Of a stretch of DNA of 64,000 nt, positions 53,967 through 60,979 are shown piece by piece (within the stretch, counting starts at the first letter, position 1; every line of letters starts with the position of its first letter). This stretch comes from Bradyrhizobium sp. SRL28. Its GTDB lineage: Bacteria; Pseudomonadota; Alphaproteobacteria; Rhizobiales; Xanthobacteraceae. The DNA lies in the NCBI RefSeq assembly GCF_018596315.1, contig NZ_JAHEAG010000009.1, positions 124,001 to 188,000 on the forward strand. The letters run 5' to 3'. The notes under the pieces were generated by a model, which saw nothing but the letters and a program-made list of their open reading frames with translations, was not told the DNA's origin and did not search any database. Made by a program: the position numbers and the translations under genes.

Positions 53967-54869
53967 TCACAGGTTTTCCCCCGTGCGACAGAAACCACGC
54001 TTGCGCAGACGTTCTACAAACGGATCGACGGGAGTCGGCGCAAAGACGAGACGTTCAGCGCCTCGAGGTCCCGGTCGGATGAAAAGACGGTAGCCAGGCA
54101 TTGCCTGGCGACGGACTATTTCGCGCAGGTCGTAGGCAAAATGTTTGAGCGGCGAGAGGCTGCCGGACTTGGCGTGGAGATGAACAAGATCGAAACTCCA
54201 GCCGCCTTGCTGATGGCCGCCGTGCTTACGGACGACCCGATAAAGCCAGCGCTCAAGTCCACCTGTCAGGTCGAAATAGGCCCGGTCGATCGTGAGCACG
54301 AGCGCGTCGTCCAATACACCGCCGTAGAACCAGTCCGGCAGGATCAACTCCAGTCCACGCGGGCGGCCGTGCACATCCGCGGTCTCCTTCCACTCGTTAA
54401 TCCAGGAGAACCGGTGCCGCCGGCGCTCCGTCGGTTGACGGATCGACGTCATCACGCTGGTCGATTGCAGCCGGTCGAGCGCCGCCTTGAGACGGTCGTA
54501 GTCGCGGGCGCTGGTACCGCGGCCGACGAAGGTAAGGATTTCGTAGGGCGTTGTCGCCATCAGGCGGGAGGTCTTCAGCCCGCTGTCTCGCGCTTCAACA
54601 ATCTGCGAAGCCGCCCAGATCAGCACATCCGCGTCCCAGATCGTCGCCATGCCGTGTTCCGGCACGGCCTCGACGCGAATGGCGATCTTGCCAGCGCGGA
54701 AGTCGATCGGAACGACGCGCCTGGACTTGGCCAGGGAGAAGAACGGATATGCCATCAGGTCCTGCGCGTCGCGTGCCGCGAGGTCGCCCGGAAGCGCTCG
54801 GAACAGGTCGAGCTGTTCGCGCTCTAAGATACCTCGGCGCCAGGCCGGCCGATCATGTTCCCTGGCCAT
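53967..54869 (-). CDS. repA: Replication initiator protein A (RepA)
   Basis: The 300-residue protein is of the replication-initiator A type (PF10134-like). LEREQLDLFRALPGDLAARD, AQDLMAYPFFSLAKSRRVVP, WDADVLIWAASQIVEARDSG and YEILTFVGRGTSARDYDRLK are characteristic, followed by a winged-helix-like RFSWINEWKETAD...LELILPDWFYGGVL region. It would initiate plasmid-type replication of the excised circle, helping to maintain it before transfer. Three iteron-like repeats follow its stop. The start overlaps the upstream excisionase-like gene (TGATG). Confidence 0.88.
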   Translation of the reverse strand: MAREHDRPAWRRGILEREQLDLFRALPGDLAARDAQDLMAYPFFSLAKSRRVVPIDFRAGKIAIRVEAVPEHGMATIWDADVLIWAASQIVEARDSGLKTSRLMATTPYEILTFVGRGTSARDYDRLKAALDRLQSTSVMTSIRQPTERRRHRFSWINEWKETADVHGRPRGLELILPDWFYGGVLDDALVLTIDRAYFDLTGGLERWLYRVVRKHGGHQQGGWSFDLVHLHAKSGSLSPLKHFAYDLREIVRRQAMPGYRLFIRPGPRGAERLVFAPTPVDPFVERLRKRGFCRTGENL

Positions 54870-55150
54870 CAGCGTCGCGCCTTGCCCGCATAGGGAATGG
54901 GGCTCGCATGCCGCCTGGCGGGTAGCACCGTGCCGGCGCCTGGATCAGAGGTGGAGGTTTTGGCGCCCCGATCTGCCCAGGCCCTCAGGTCCTCCAGCGC
55001 ATAGACCACGCGCCCACCAAGTTTTCGGTAGGCCGGGCCGGTGCCGTAGGTTCGGTGCTTTTCAAGCGTGCGACCGGAAAGCGAGAGGAACCGCGCAGCC
55101 TCGGGCGTGCGCAGATAGCGCGGCGGCAAGCCGGCGTTCGGATCGGGCAT
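54869..55150 (-). CDS. Excisionase-like HTH protein (RdfS/AlpA type)
   Basis: The 93-residue protein has a MerR/AlpA-type winged helix (YLRTPEAARFLSLSGRTLEK, HRTYGTGPAYRKLGGRVVYA, LEDLRAWADRG) followed by a short Ser/Pro-rich tail. Recombination directionality factors such as RdfS of ICEMlSymR7A belong to this fold and stand in the same place, between the FseA-like activator genes and repA/traF. The expected role is to make the integrase favour excision and to help express the following operon. AlpA-like domains also occur in plain regulators, so the excision role is inferred from context. Confidence 0.72.
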   Translation of the reverse strand: MPDPNAGLPPRYLRTPEAARFLSLSGRTLEKHRTYGTGPAYRKLGGRVVYALEDLRAWADRGAKTSTSDPGAGTVLPARRHASPIPYAGKARR

Positions 55151-55284
55151 TTGAGAGGCTCCATGATCTCAGGGAGCGCCGGCGAGGTTGGCGGCGCGTC
55201 GAAGGTCAGGGTGGCGGAGTGAGGGCGCGAAGGGGGATGCCGATGATCGGGAGGTCCGCTTTCGGCACCCCTTTGAATTATCGG

Positions 55285-55837
55285 CTATTGCTTGCGGCGC
55301 GACCGCTGAAGCAATGCCCGATAGCTGCCGCGCATCAGCGCCAGCCCGCTCTGGACCAGGCGGATCGTGCGGTTACGCAGGTCATGGGTTTTCCAGGCAT
55401 GATCCGGAATGCGGTTTTTGCCAAACAAGGCTTCTGCAATGGCGCGATAGCTGTTTCCTTCGGCTCGGCCATCGAGGGCGCGGATGGCAAGCGTTATCCG
55501 CTGGCGTCTTTGCGCAGACAGCGCAGGAAGTGGCGGTCTCGGCCGCCGTCCGCCAAGAGCCGACCACAGTCGATGCGCGGCGCGCGAGCGGACGTCGAAC
55601 TCGGCGTCGAGCGGTAGTTCGAGGATCAGCAATGTGGCCTCAGTTGGAGGCTCCCTCAGCCACAGCCGATGCGTCGTTCCACCCAACCGGACGACGGCAT
55701 GCCATCCATCTGACGCACGCCGAAGCTCGGCGCCGGTCAGTTTGGTCAGGTCAAACTCGTACCGACAAGCATCAATCGACGAACGAACTCCCGCCGGCAG
55801 CACGGTCGGCAGAACCTCGGGCGCCCAGAAGATAGCC
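55285..55837 (-). CDS. DUF2285 half of a frameshifted activator (FseA C-part-like)
   Basis: Read in the +1 frame relative to the gene upstream, this encodes FDTQAIFWAPEVLPTVLPAG, RSSIDACRYEFDLTKLTGAE and a C-terminal DUF2285 helix-turn-helix domain (EGNSYRAIAEALFGKNRIPD, WKTHDLRNRTIRLVQSGLAL). An independent start (GTG at 55803) has little support, because conserved residues extend further upstream into the other gene's stop codon. In ICEMlSymR7A the corresponding Msi172 and Msi171 are joined by +1 ribosomal frameshifting to form FseA, which activates rdfS. The arrangement here fits that. The coordinates cover conserved residues up to the overlap rather than a proven start. Confidence 0.75.
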
Positions 55838-55861
55838 TGCGTATCGAAGGGTTGGCGGGGG

Positions 55862-56059
55862 TCAGCTGCGAAAAGAAAGCCCCCATCGCTCTCGGAATTT
55901 TTCCTCGCTCAGCGCAGCCGGCGACCCGCCACGCTGCAGCGAGCGGTAATCTTCACGATAGTCGAGATTGCGACGAAGACACTCCCAGGCGAAGTCAGTT
56001 GCTTCGGCACTCTGCAGGCTTGCATAGGCCTCCGGCGATCTCCAATCGAATTCCGACAT
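55862..56059 (-). CDS. DUF6499 half of a frameshifted activator (FseA N-part-like)
   Basis: From the ATG at 56059 (MSEFDWRSPEAYASLQSAEA) the frame encodes 65 residues with the DUF6499 pattern (DFAWECLRRNLDYREDYRSL, FRERWGLSFRS) and stops at a TGA followed by C (55864-55862). Skipping one base there continues directly as DPRQPFDTQAIFWAPEVLP, which is the family's normal next segment (single-chain relatives read RWGLRF..DP..PFDTQAIFWAPE). The fused product would have about 257 residues. The frame is open upstream to 56170, but that part is not conserved. Alone it is unlikely to have full function. Confidence 0.75.
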   Translation of the reverse strand: MSEFDWRSPEAYASLQSAEATDFAWECLRRNLDYREDYRSLQRGGSPAALSEEKFRERWGLSFRS

Positions 56060-56207
56060 CGTATTACTTTCCCCATGCTTAAAAGGACAGGGAATTGCAG
56101 CACGAAAATGGGGACCCTTTATGGTTGCACGATACGCTGTCGCTATTGCGTCATTCAGCTTTGCAATCAAGGGGCAAACAAGAAGTCATCTTTCTGTCAA
56201 ATGGAAT

Positions 56208-56495
56208 TCACTTTCCATCTTCTCGCCGGCCTCCATGCAGCAGATGACGATAGCCCTGGTCCGCCATCCATTTCGCGCGAGCAAGATGGGTGTCGAACGC
56301 AAGGCGTGCACGTTCCGGCTCCCGGACGGCATCAATGTGGAGGATGAGGCGCGCCGCTTCGCGCCAATCCGCGTTATCGGCCTCGGCGTCGAGCAGGCGC
56401 AAATAGGTGACGACGTGTTCCTCGTCATACACTGTCAGGACGGGATCATCGGGAGCCGTATCTGCAACATTGGGATCGAGCGGTGGCGACGGCAT
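56208..56495 (-). CDS. Stand-alone DUF2285 protein (QseM-like antiactivator)
   Basis: The 95-residue protein (DPVLTVYDEEHVVTYLRLLD, DADN-type WREAARLILHID, HLARAKWMADQGYRHLL) belongs to the small DUF2285 proteins of conjugative elements. In ICEMlSymR7A the equivalent, QseM, binds and blocks the activators TraR and FseA so that transfer stays off in most cells. Here it is divergent from an XRE-type regulator gene and precedes the DUF6499/DUF2285 pair on the same strand, the same layout. The antiactivator role is inferred from family and context. Confidence 0.68.
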   Translation of the reverse strand: MPSPPLDPNVADTAPDDPVLTVYDEEHVVTYLRLLDAEADNADWREAARLILHIDAVREPERARLAFDTHLARAKWMADQGYRHLLHGGRREDGK

Positions 56496-56711
56496 TGAAA
56501 CTCCTACTATTTTCTAGAAGCTTCGACCTCGGGACATCTTAGCTGCCCTCAGGCGATCTTTGTACTGGGAAGCCCGGCCGCTTAGAGGCTTTGTTGGCCC
56601 CAAAAGATTAACCAACCGTTTGTACGGAACGTTCCCACCCGTCGGATATCACGCGCGATTGTAGAGAATACTCCGTGGTGAAATACTCTTCAAGGCGCTG
56701 CCCTCTCAGGC
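56496..56711. promoter_or_regulatory. Divergent promoter/operator region (qseM-qseC-like)
   Basis: This 216-base gap separates the DUF2285 gene (leftward) and the XRE gene (rightward). A direct repeat AATACTC occurs at 56667-56673 and 56682-56688, 15 bases apart, about 25-45 bases before the XRE start, a plausible repressor site. In ICEMlSymR7A, QseC controls both genes from operators in the equivalent gap. No -35/-10 pair is assigned. Confidence 0.45.
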
Positions 56712-56966
56712 ATGGAGATACGAGAGGTACTCGCGCTCAATCTGAGGAAGCTTCGACGGGCACGCGGCTTTTCGCAAGAAGAGTTGGCGCACCGTGCCAA
56801 AATCGACCGTACCTATATCAGCTCGCTTGAACGAAACCTTTACGCCGCCGGCATCGACGTGGTGGACAGGCTCGGACGGGCTCTTGGGGTCGAAGCCGCA
56901 GATCTTCTCAGGCTTCCCCCTGCCGAATCAGGCGAACGAAAGAAGCGGACGCCGTCCAAGCGTTGA
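56712..56966 (+). CDS. XRE-family regulator (QseC-like)
   Basis: An 84-residue protein made almost entirely of a Cro/CI-type helix-turn-helix (LALNLRKLRRARGFSQEELA, HRAKIDRTYISSLERNLYAA, IDVVDRLGRALGVEAADLLR) with a short basic tail. It is one of the few plus-strand genes in the conjugative module and is divergent from the stand-alone DUF2285 gene. Size and position match QseC, which in ICEMlSymR7A represses or activates qseM and its own gene through paired operators. The ribosome binding site is weak. Similar small XRE proteins exist outside such modules, so the specific role is inferred. Confidence 0.75.
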   Translation: MEIREVLALNLRKLRRARGFSQEELAHRAKIDRTYISSLERNLYAAGIDVVDRLGRALGVEAADLLRLPPAESGERKKRTPSKR

Positions 56967-57088
56967 AATCGAAATTTGGATCGGGTGCTGGTGCAACGCC
57001 TTTTCGCGAGCCGGGCCTAAAGGCCAGCCAGGCCGGACGCAGTCCCGCGTCAGCCGCGTTGGCCGATCCTTGCCGATAATGCAAGAAT

Positions 57089-57117
57089 CAACACCCCGCT
57101 CAACGAGCGGGGTGTTG
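57089..57117. terminator. Strong hairpin terminator between convergent genes
   Basis: CAACACCCCGCTC (57089-57101) and GAGCGGGGTGTTG (57105-57117) form a perfect 13-bp stem with a 3-base loop. It lies 13 bases after the stop of the minus-strand DUF736 gene and about 120 bases after the stop of the plus-strand XRE gene, so it can end transcripts from both sides. The downstream T content on the minus strand is moderate (TTGATTCTTGCATT). Confidence 0.75.
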
Positions 57118-57130
57118 GGTCTGGTTCGGC

Positions 57131-57454
57131 TCAGTCCCCGTTGGGCTTGCGGCTGCGGGACCAGATCAGGGTGGAGGTCTCGGCGTCTTCGTCGTCGAAG
57201 AGGTTGGCGTAGATCGGAGCGTTAAAGCTCGGATCGTCGAGCTTCACCGACAGATAATCGCGGCCCTCGCTGGAGCGCTTCGGCCAGGCGGCCCCGATCT
57301 CGGCGCGGCCGACATAGACCCGGTGGCTCGGCGCGTTGTCGCTGGTCCGGTCTGTCTCGGGCACGATGCGGACGCCCTTGGTCTGGAGGCTCAGGGTGAC
57401 GATCTCGCCCTGGAATTCCTGGCCGGACTTCTTGAAGGAACCGATGTTAGCCAT
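57131..57454 (-). CDS. DUF736 family protein
   Basis: The start at 57454 has an AAGGAG motif 8 bases upstream; the frame is open to 57637 but the upstream part covers the stem-loop element. The 107-residue product (MANIGSFKKSGQEFQGEIVT, RIVPETDRTSDNAPSHRVYV, EIGAAWPKRSSEGRDYLSVK, DDPSFNAPIYANLFDDED) is a typical DUF736 protein. The family is small, cytosolic, and nearly confined to conjugative elements and plasmids; its function is unknown. A decayed second copy lies at 57825-57963 on the opposite strand. Confidence 0.9.
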   Translation of the reverse strand: MANIGSFKKSGQEFQGEIVTLSLQTKGVRIVPETDRTSDNAPSHRVYVGRAEIGAAWPKRSSEGRDYLSVKLDDPSFNAPIYANLFDDEDAETSTLIWSRSRKPNGD

Positions 57455-57563
57455 GTCACTTCTCCTTGCTGTTTTCGAGCCCGCGACCACCGCGGCCTCG
57501 ATGGCGATCTGAAAGCCGAAGGCGATCGACGCCGCACCCGCTTGGGCCGCAGCGCAGCGGAGG

Positions 57564-57637
57564 ATGGCGGCGGGCGACTTTCTTGCCTCGCGAGGAATGG
57601 GCGAAGCCCAGGGGAAGAAAGTCGATCCGTCCGCCAT
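57564..57637 (-). ncRNA. Long stem-loop leader element E2, before DUF736 gene
   Basis: On the minus strand ATGGCGG (57637-57631) pairs with CCGCCAT (57570-57564), and inside it CGACTTTCTT (57624-57615) pairs with AAGAAAGTCG (57584-57575). The element ends 110 bases before the DUF736 start codon. The flanking sequence CGCAATGGC...GCCATCCTCCGCT is shared with element E1, but the inner stems differ in sequence while remaining fully paired. It may act as an RNA leader or as a DNA site. Type ncRNA is a working label. Confidence 0.5.
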
Positions 57638-57824
57638 TGCGGTTCAGGCGATCGAGGCGCAGCCGACCTTCGGCCAGATCAAGCCAATGAGAGGCAAGGT
57701 GCTCGCGTGCACTGAACAGCATTCGAGGAGACGTGCCAGCTATCAATCGGTCCGAACAAGAGACCCCGGCGCATCCGGGAAGGAAGAGAAAACCTGGCGT
57801 ACAGAAAGGCGCCCAAGCGTCGAC

Positions 57825-57963
57825 GAGATAAACCGGACCAACGACAACGCTCCGAGCCATCAGGATTATCGTCGACCGACGGGATCGTCACCGCCCGTTC
57901 GAAGCGCTCCCGCGCGGGCCGTTATCTCTCGGTCACGAAGAACGACAGCCTCCCGTTCCATAG
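57825..57963 (+). pseudogene. Decayed DUF736 copy on the opposite strand
   Basis: The plus-strand sequence GAGATAAACCGGACCAACGA onwards aligns with the intact DUF736 gene over about 140 bases. Translated pieces are RTNDNAPSHQ in one frame and GRYLSVTKNDSLPF in another, matching RTSDNAPSHR and GRDYLSVKLDD of the intact protein. At least one frameshift and loss of the start show that it is dead. It implies an inverted duplication or a second element's copy. Confidence 0.65.
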
Positions 57964-57991
57964 CCAGCCGAGCGAAGACGGAGCCGAACGA

Positions 57992-58480
57992 TCACCCGTC
58001 TGTGGTCACCGATCCCAAGCATGGTCCCAAGGGTGATGGAGCCGAACCAGCACCAACGCCCGCGCTGAGAACAGGTGTCGTCAATATCGCCACGCGGGCC
58101 CAAGCGGTGCATCCGATGCCGACCGCGCCGACCAAGGCAAACACTTCCCGCCACCATTCCGAGGAAATGCCGATATGAGCGAGGCTGAGCGTCACCTCAT
58201 AGCCGGCCCACACCGCGGGAGCCGCGAACAAAAGGGCTATGACAAGACGGATGGTGGGAGAGCGTGTGACAGAGAAGAGATACCGACCGGCCAAAAGTCC
58301 GAAGGCACCCGCGACAAAACCAACAGCGATGGCGCCGATGGGACCTATTCCAGTTCGATACGTATACATGCCGGCGGTCACGCCGACGAAGAACGGCAAT
58401 GCATAGACTGCGAGCGTGAATAGCGCCCAACAGACGACGCCGAGCCCGGCGATATTGAGAAGAATGCCAGTGGTGATCAT
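57992..58480 (-). CDS. Small polytopic membrane protein of the ICE, unknown
   Basis: The start at 58480 (MITTGILLNIAGLGVVCWAL) begins directly with a membrane segment; the frame is open to 58561 but the upstream part contains poly-Trp from CCACCA repeats. The 162-residue product has about four predicted spans (TLAVYALPFFVGVTAGMYTY, GAIAVGFVAGAFGLLAGRYL, IRLVIALLFAAPAVWAGYEV, VFALVGAVGIGCTAWARVAI). No enzymatic motif is seen. Similar proteins are found between DUF736 and DUF2493 genes of related elements. The last 30 residues are low in structure. Confidence 0.68.
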   Translation of the reverse strand: MITTGILLNIAGLGVVCWALFTLAVYALPFFVGVTAGMYTYRTGIGPIGAIAVGFVAGAFGLLAGRYLFSVTRSPTIRLVIALLFAAPAVWAGYEVTLSLAHIGISSEWWREVFALVGAVGIGCTAWARVAILTTPVLSAGVGAGSAPSPLGPCLGSVTTDG

Positions 58481-58644
58481 GGTGGTGGGTCCCGTGACAC
58501 GTGTTGCAGGGTTACGCCTCCACCACCACCACGGCGCACCATTTAGTATAGCCGAAGACATGAGGTGACGGGAGAGGAAATTCGTTGGTGGTTCCTCCGT
58601 CTGGTCAATACGGAAATGTGCCTTTTGTCCGGCAGTAGCGGCGC

Positions 58645-59586
58645 TTACGCGCCGCCGTCGCCGCCGAACTTCCAGACGGGAATGCCGAGCTTGCGCGCCT
58701 TGTCGGCGAGATTGTCTTGAATACCGGTGCCGGGGAATACCATGACGCCAACTGGCAGGACGTCGAGCATCTGGTCGTTGCGCTTGAAGGGTGCCGCCTT
58801 GGCGTGGCGGGTCCAGTCCGGCTTGAAGGCGATCTGCGTTACCTTGCGGTGATCGGCCCAGCGGGCGGCGATGCGTTCAGCCCCCTTCGGTGATCCTCCA
58901 TGCAGCAGGACCATGTCAGGATATTTGGCCCGGACCTTGTCAAGCGTATCCCAGATCAGGCGGTGATCGTTGCAATCGAGTCCACCGGTAAAGGCGATCC
59001 TGGTGCCCGCCGGCATCAGCGGCTCAAGGGCGACACGACGTTTGGCTGCGAGAAAGTCGCGGCTGTCGATCATGGCCGAAGTCAGGGTGCGATGGTTCAC
59101 CAGAGACCCCGAGCGTGGCCGCCAGGCTGAGCCTGTGTGACGCTCGAATTGCTCGGCGGCCTGGTCGCGGAAGAACTCGATGGCGTTGCGGCGTTCGATC
59201 AGGGTCATGCCCTCGGCGATGAGGCGTTCCAATTCGACCGAGCGGATTTCCGAGCCATCCTGATCCTTCTGGCTGCGCTTCTGCGCCAACTCATTGCCGT
59301 CGAGGTCGCGTTCGATACGCTCGGTGGCGCGGTGGAAGAGATTGACGCTTCCCCACAGCAGGTTCTCAAGATCTGGTTCGAGACGGGTCTCGCTGAGCGT
59401 CGCGATCAGGGCGTCAAAGATGTCGGCGACGGCGTCGGCGACGGTGTGCGCTTCAGGCAGCGGTCTGGGGTCGGGTTCGTCCTGAAAGGGGCGATAGCCA
59501 TGGAGCTGGAGTTCGGTGAGTACGTGATCGGTTGGGGATGTCGTGAGCGGCGGATCCCAGGTCTGTTCGTCGCGATCGGTCGTCAT
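58645..59586 (-). CDS. DUF2493 (SLOG-superfamily) protein
   Basis: The start at 59586 has an AAAGGAAA motif upstream; eleven extra codons are possible. The 313-residue product has an N-terminal helical region (about 1-190) and a C-terminal DUF2493 Rossmann-like domain: RIAFTGGLDCNDHRLIWDTL, DMVLLHGGSPKGAERIAARW, IAFKPDWTRHAKAAPFKRND, VMVFPGTGIQDNLADKARKL. DUF2493 belongs to the SLOG group, proposed to bind nucleotide-derived ligands. Its role in conjugative elements is unknown. A long stem-loop (E1) lies 108 bases before its start. Confidence 0.86.
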   Translation of the reverse strand: MTTDRDEQTWDPPLTTSPTDHVLTELQLHGYRPFQDEPDPRPLPEAHTVADAVADIFDALIATLSETRLEPDLENLLWGSVNLFHRATERIERDLDGNELAQKRSQKDQDGSEIRSVELERLIAEGMTLIERRNAIEFFRDQAAEQFERHTGSAWRPRSGSLVNHRTLTSAMIDSRDFLAAKRRVALEPLMPAGTRIAFTGGLDCNDHRLIWDTLDKVRAKYPDMVLLHGGSPKGAERIAARWADHRKVTQIAFKPDWTRHAKAAPFKRNDQMLDVLPVGVMVFPGTGIQDNLADKARKLGIPVWKFGGDGGA

Positions 59587-59693
59587 GGCGTTTTCCTTTG
59601 TCGGAACGGCCGCGCCCATCGCGGCCTTCGTGGCGACGAAAGGCGGCGGGCGGACCGGACCTGCACAGCGAAGCGGCCGAAGCAGAGCGGAGG

Positions 59694-59771
59694 ATGGCGG
59701 GAGCCGGCTATTTTGCTTCGCGATGTAAAGCGTCTGTGAGGACGCGACGGAAAATAGCCGGCTCGCGCCAT
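59694..59771 (-). ncRNA. Long stem-loop leader element E1, before DUF2493 gene
   Basis: On the minus strand ATGGCG (59771-59766) pairs with CGCCAT (59699-59694), and inside it GAGCCGGCTATTTT (59764-59751) pairs perfectly with AAAATAGCCGGCTC (59714-59701). A small inner hairpin GCGTC/GACGC lies in the loop. The outer flanks match element E2 (CGCAATGGC and GCCATCCTCCGCT), while the inner 14-bp stem is different. It ends 108 bases before the DUF2493 start codon. It could be a transcribed leader, a protein-binding site or a mobile palindromic unit. Confidence 0.5.
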
Positions 59772-59910
59772 TGCGTGGCCGGGCCGCTTGCCGCAGGGTC
59801 GCCCTCTCAGAAGGCCGGGGAGCGGTCCTCTACGACCCACCAGGAAACGCCTGCGAACCGGCGCGAGGGAATGCGGAGACACTGCGTTCGTGTCCCGTAC
59901 CGGCGGCGAG

Positions 59911-60978
59911 TCAGAACTCAATGAAGCGCGCTACGTCCTCCGGGGCGAGTTGCACTCGCAGGGCAGCCCGAAGCGCATCAATGCCGAAACCTCGGAGATC
60001 CTCGTTGAAGTCTCCGCAGCGCGGCGACAGGGCGATCGCCTCGATCCCGTTCGTGCCAGCCCGTGCGCTCAAGCTTTCCATTGCATGATCTCCGGCGGGA
60101 TCGTCGTCGCGAACGATGTAAAGGCGACGCAGTGTGGCCGGAAGGAGAATGGCTGCGAGGTGAGCGGCTGAAAGTGCCGCCGCCATTGGCATATCAGGCA
60201 AACCGCAACGGAGCGACAATATGGTTTCGATCCCCTCGCCGGCCGCCATCACGTCGTCTGCGACACCGAAACGAACGGCGTTACCGAGGAGATGGCCCAT
60301 CGCGCGCCGTGGCGTGTCGATTGGCGCCTTGCCGCTGGCCGAACGATCGAACCCTTGCGGATTGAGGTAGGTACGATGCGCGCCGGTAATCCTTCCGTCG
60401 AGATCGGTCACCGCCGCGATCATCGCCGGCCAGGTCTCGGTCGGTTCGTATGGATCCGGACGGTAGTAGCAGCGCGGATGGAACCGAAGGCTTGCGCAGT
60501 CGCGAAGAACCGTGATGCCGCGGGCACGGAGATTTGCTTCCGCAAGCGTCCCCGCAATCGGCTGAGACATCGCGAATAGCCGCCGTGCCGATTCCGGAGA
60601 ACCCCTGGTCGCCGACTTCGGCGATCCAGTCGGTACCACCGAATGACGCGGCGGGTAGTCCGGTTCAGGTCGTGGTAGCCTGAGGAAGCGTCTTGCTTCG
60701 CCAGCCACGTCGCGGAAATCGACGAAGCCGCAGCTTTTGCGGATGACGTCGAGCAGATCGCCGTGCTCGCCGGTGGCGGCGTCGGTCCATTTGCCGGCGA
60801 CGCGTTTGCCGGATGCATCGCGGCTCAGGCGTACGAACATCGAGCGGCCAGCGGCGTTCCTGACATCGCCGACCTGCCAATAGTTTCCGACCCGCCGCCC
60901 GTTGGAGAGATAGTGACGGCACACCGCCTCGGCCTCCCGCGCCAAGCGATGCGCCAATTCGGTTGCATCGCGGGGCAT
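59911..60978 (-). CDS. Toprim-domain protein (DUF7146-like), putative primase
   Basis: The start at 60978 lies one base after the stop of the helicase gene (TGAC-ATG), and the extra open frame upstream is inside that gene. The 355-residue product has an N-terminal region (DATELAHRLAREAEAVCRHY, GRRVGNYWQVGDVRNA, KWTDAATGEHGDLLDVIRKS) and a C-terminal Toprim domain (DVMAAGEGIETILSLRCGLP with the catalytic Glu, and LYIVRDDDPAGDHAMESLSA with the Asp pair). It is likely a primase-related protein helping to make the second strand after transfer. No zinc-finger cluster is visible. Confidence 0.85.
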   Translation of the reverse strand: MPRDATELAHRLAREAEAVCRHYLSNGRRVGNYWQVGDVRNAAGRSMFVRLSRDASGKRVAGKWTDAATGEHGDLLDVIRKSCGFVDFRDVAGEARRFLRLPRPEPDYPPRHSVVPTGSPKSATRGSPESARRLFAMSQPIAGTLAEANLRARGITVLRDCASLRFHPRCYYRPDPYEPTETWPAMIAAVTDLDGRITGAHRTYLNPQGFDRSASGKAPIDTPRRAMGHLLGNAVRFGVADDVMAAGEGIETILSLRCGLPDMPMAAALSAAHLAAILLPATLRRLYIVRDDDPAGDHAMESLSARAGTNGIEAIALSPRCGDFNEDLRGFGIDALRAALRVQLAPEDVARFIEF

Positions 60979-60979
60979 G

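Noticed and set aside
53713..53970. Minus-strand frame between repA and the DUF2840 gene
   Set aside because: Its first third is translated from the iteron repeats and there is no ParA motif.
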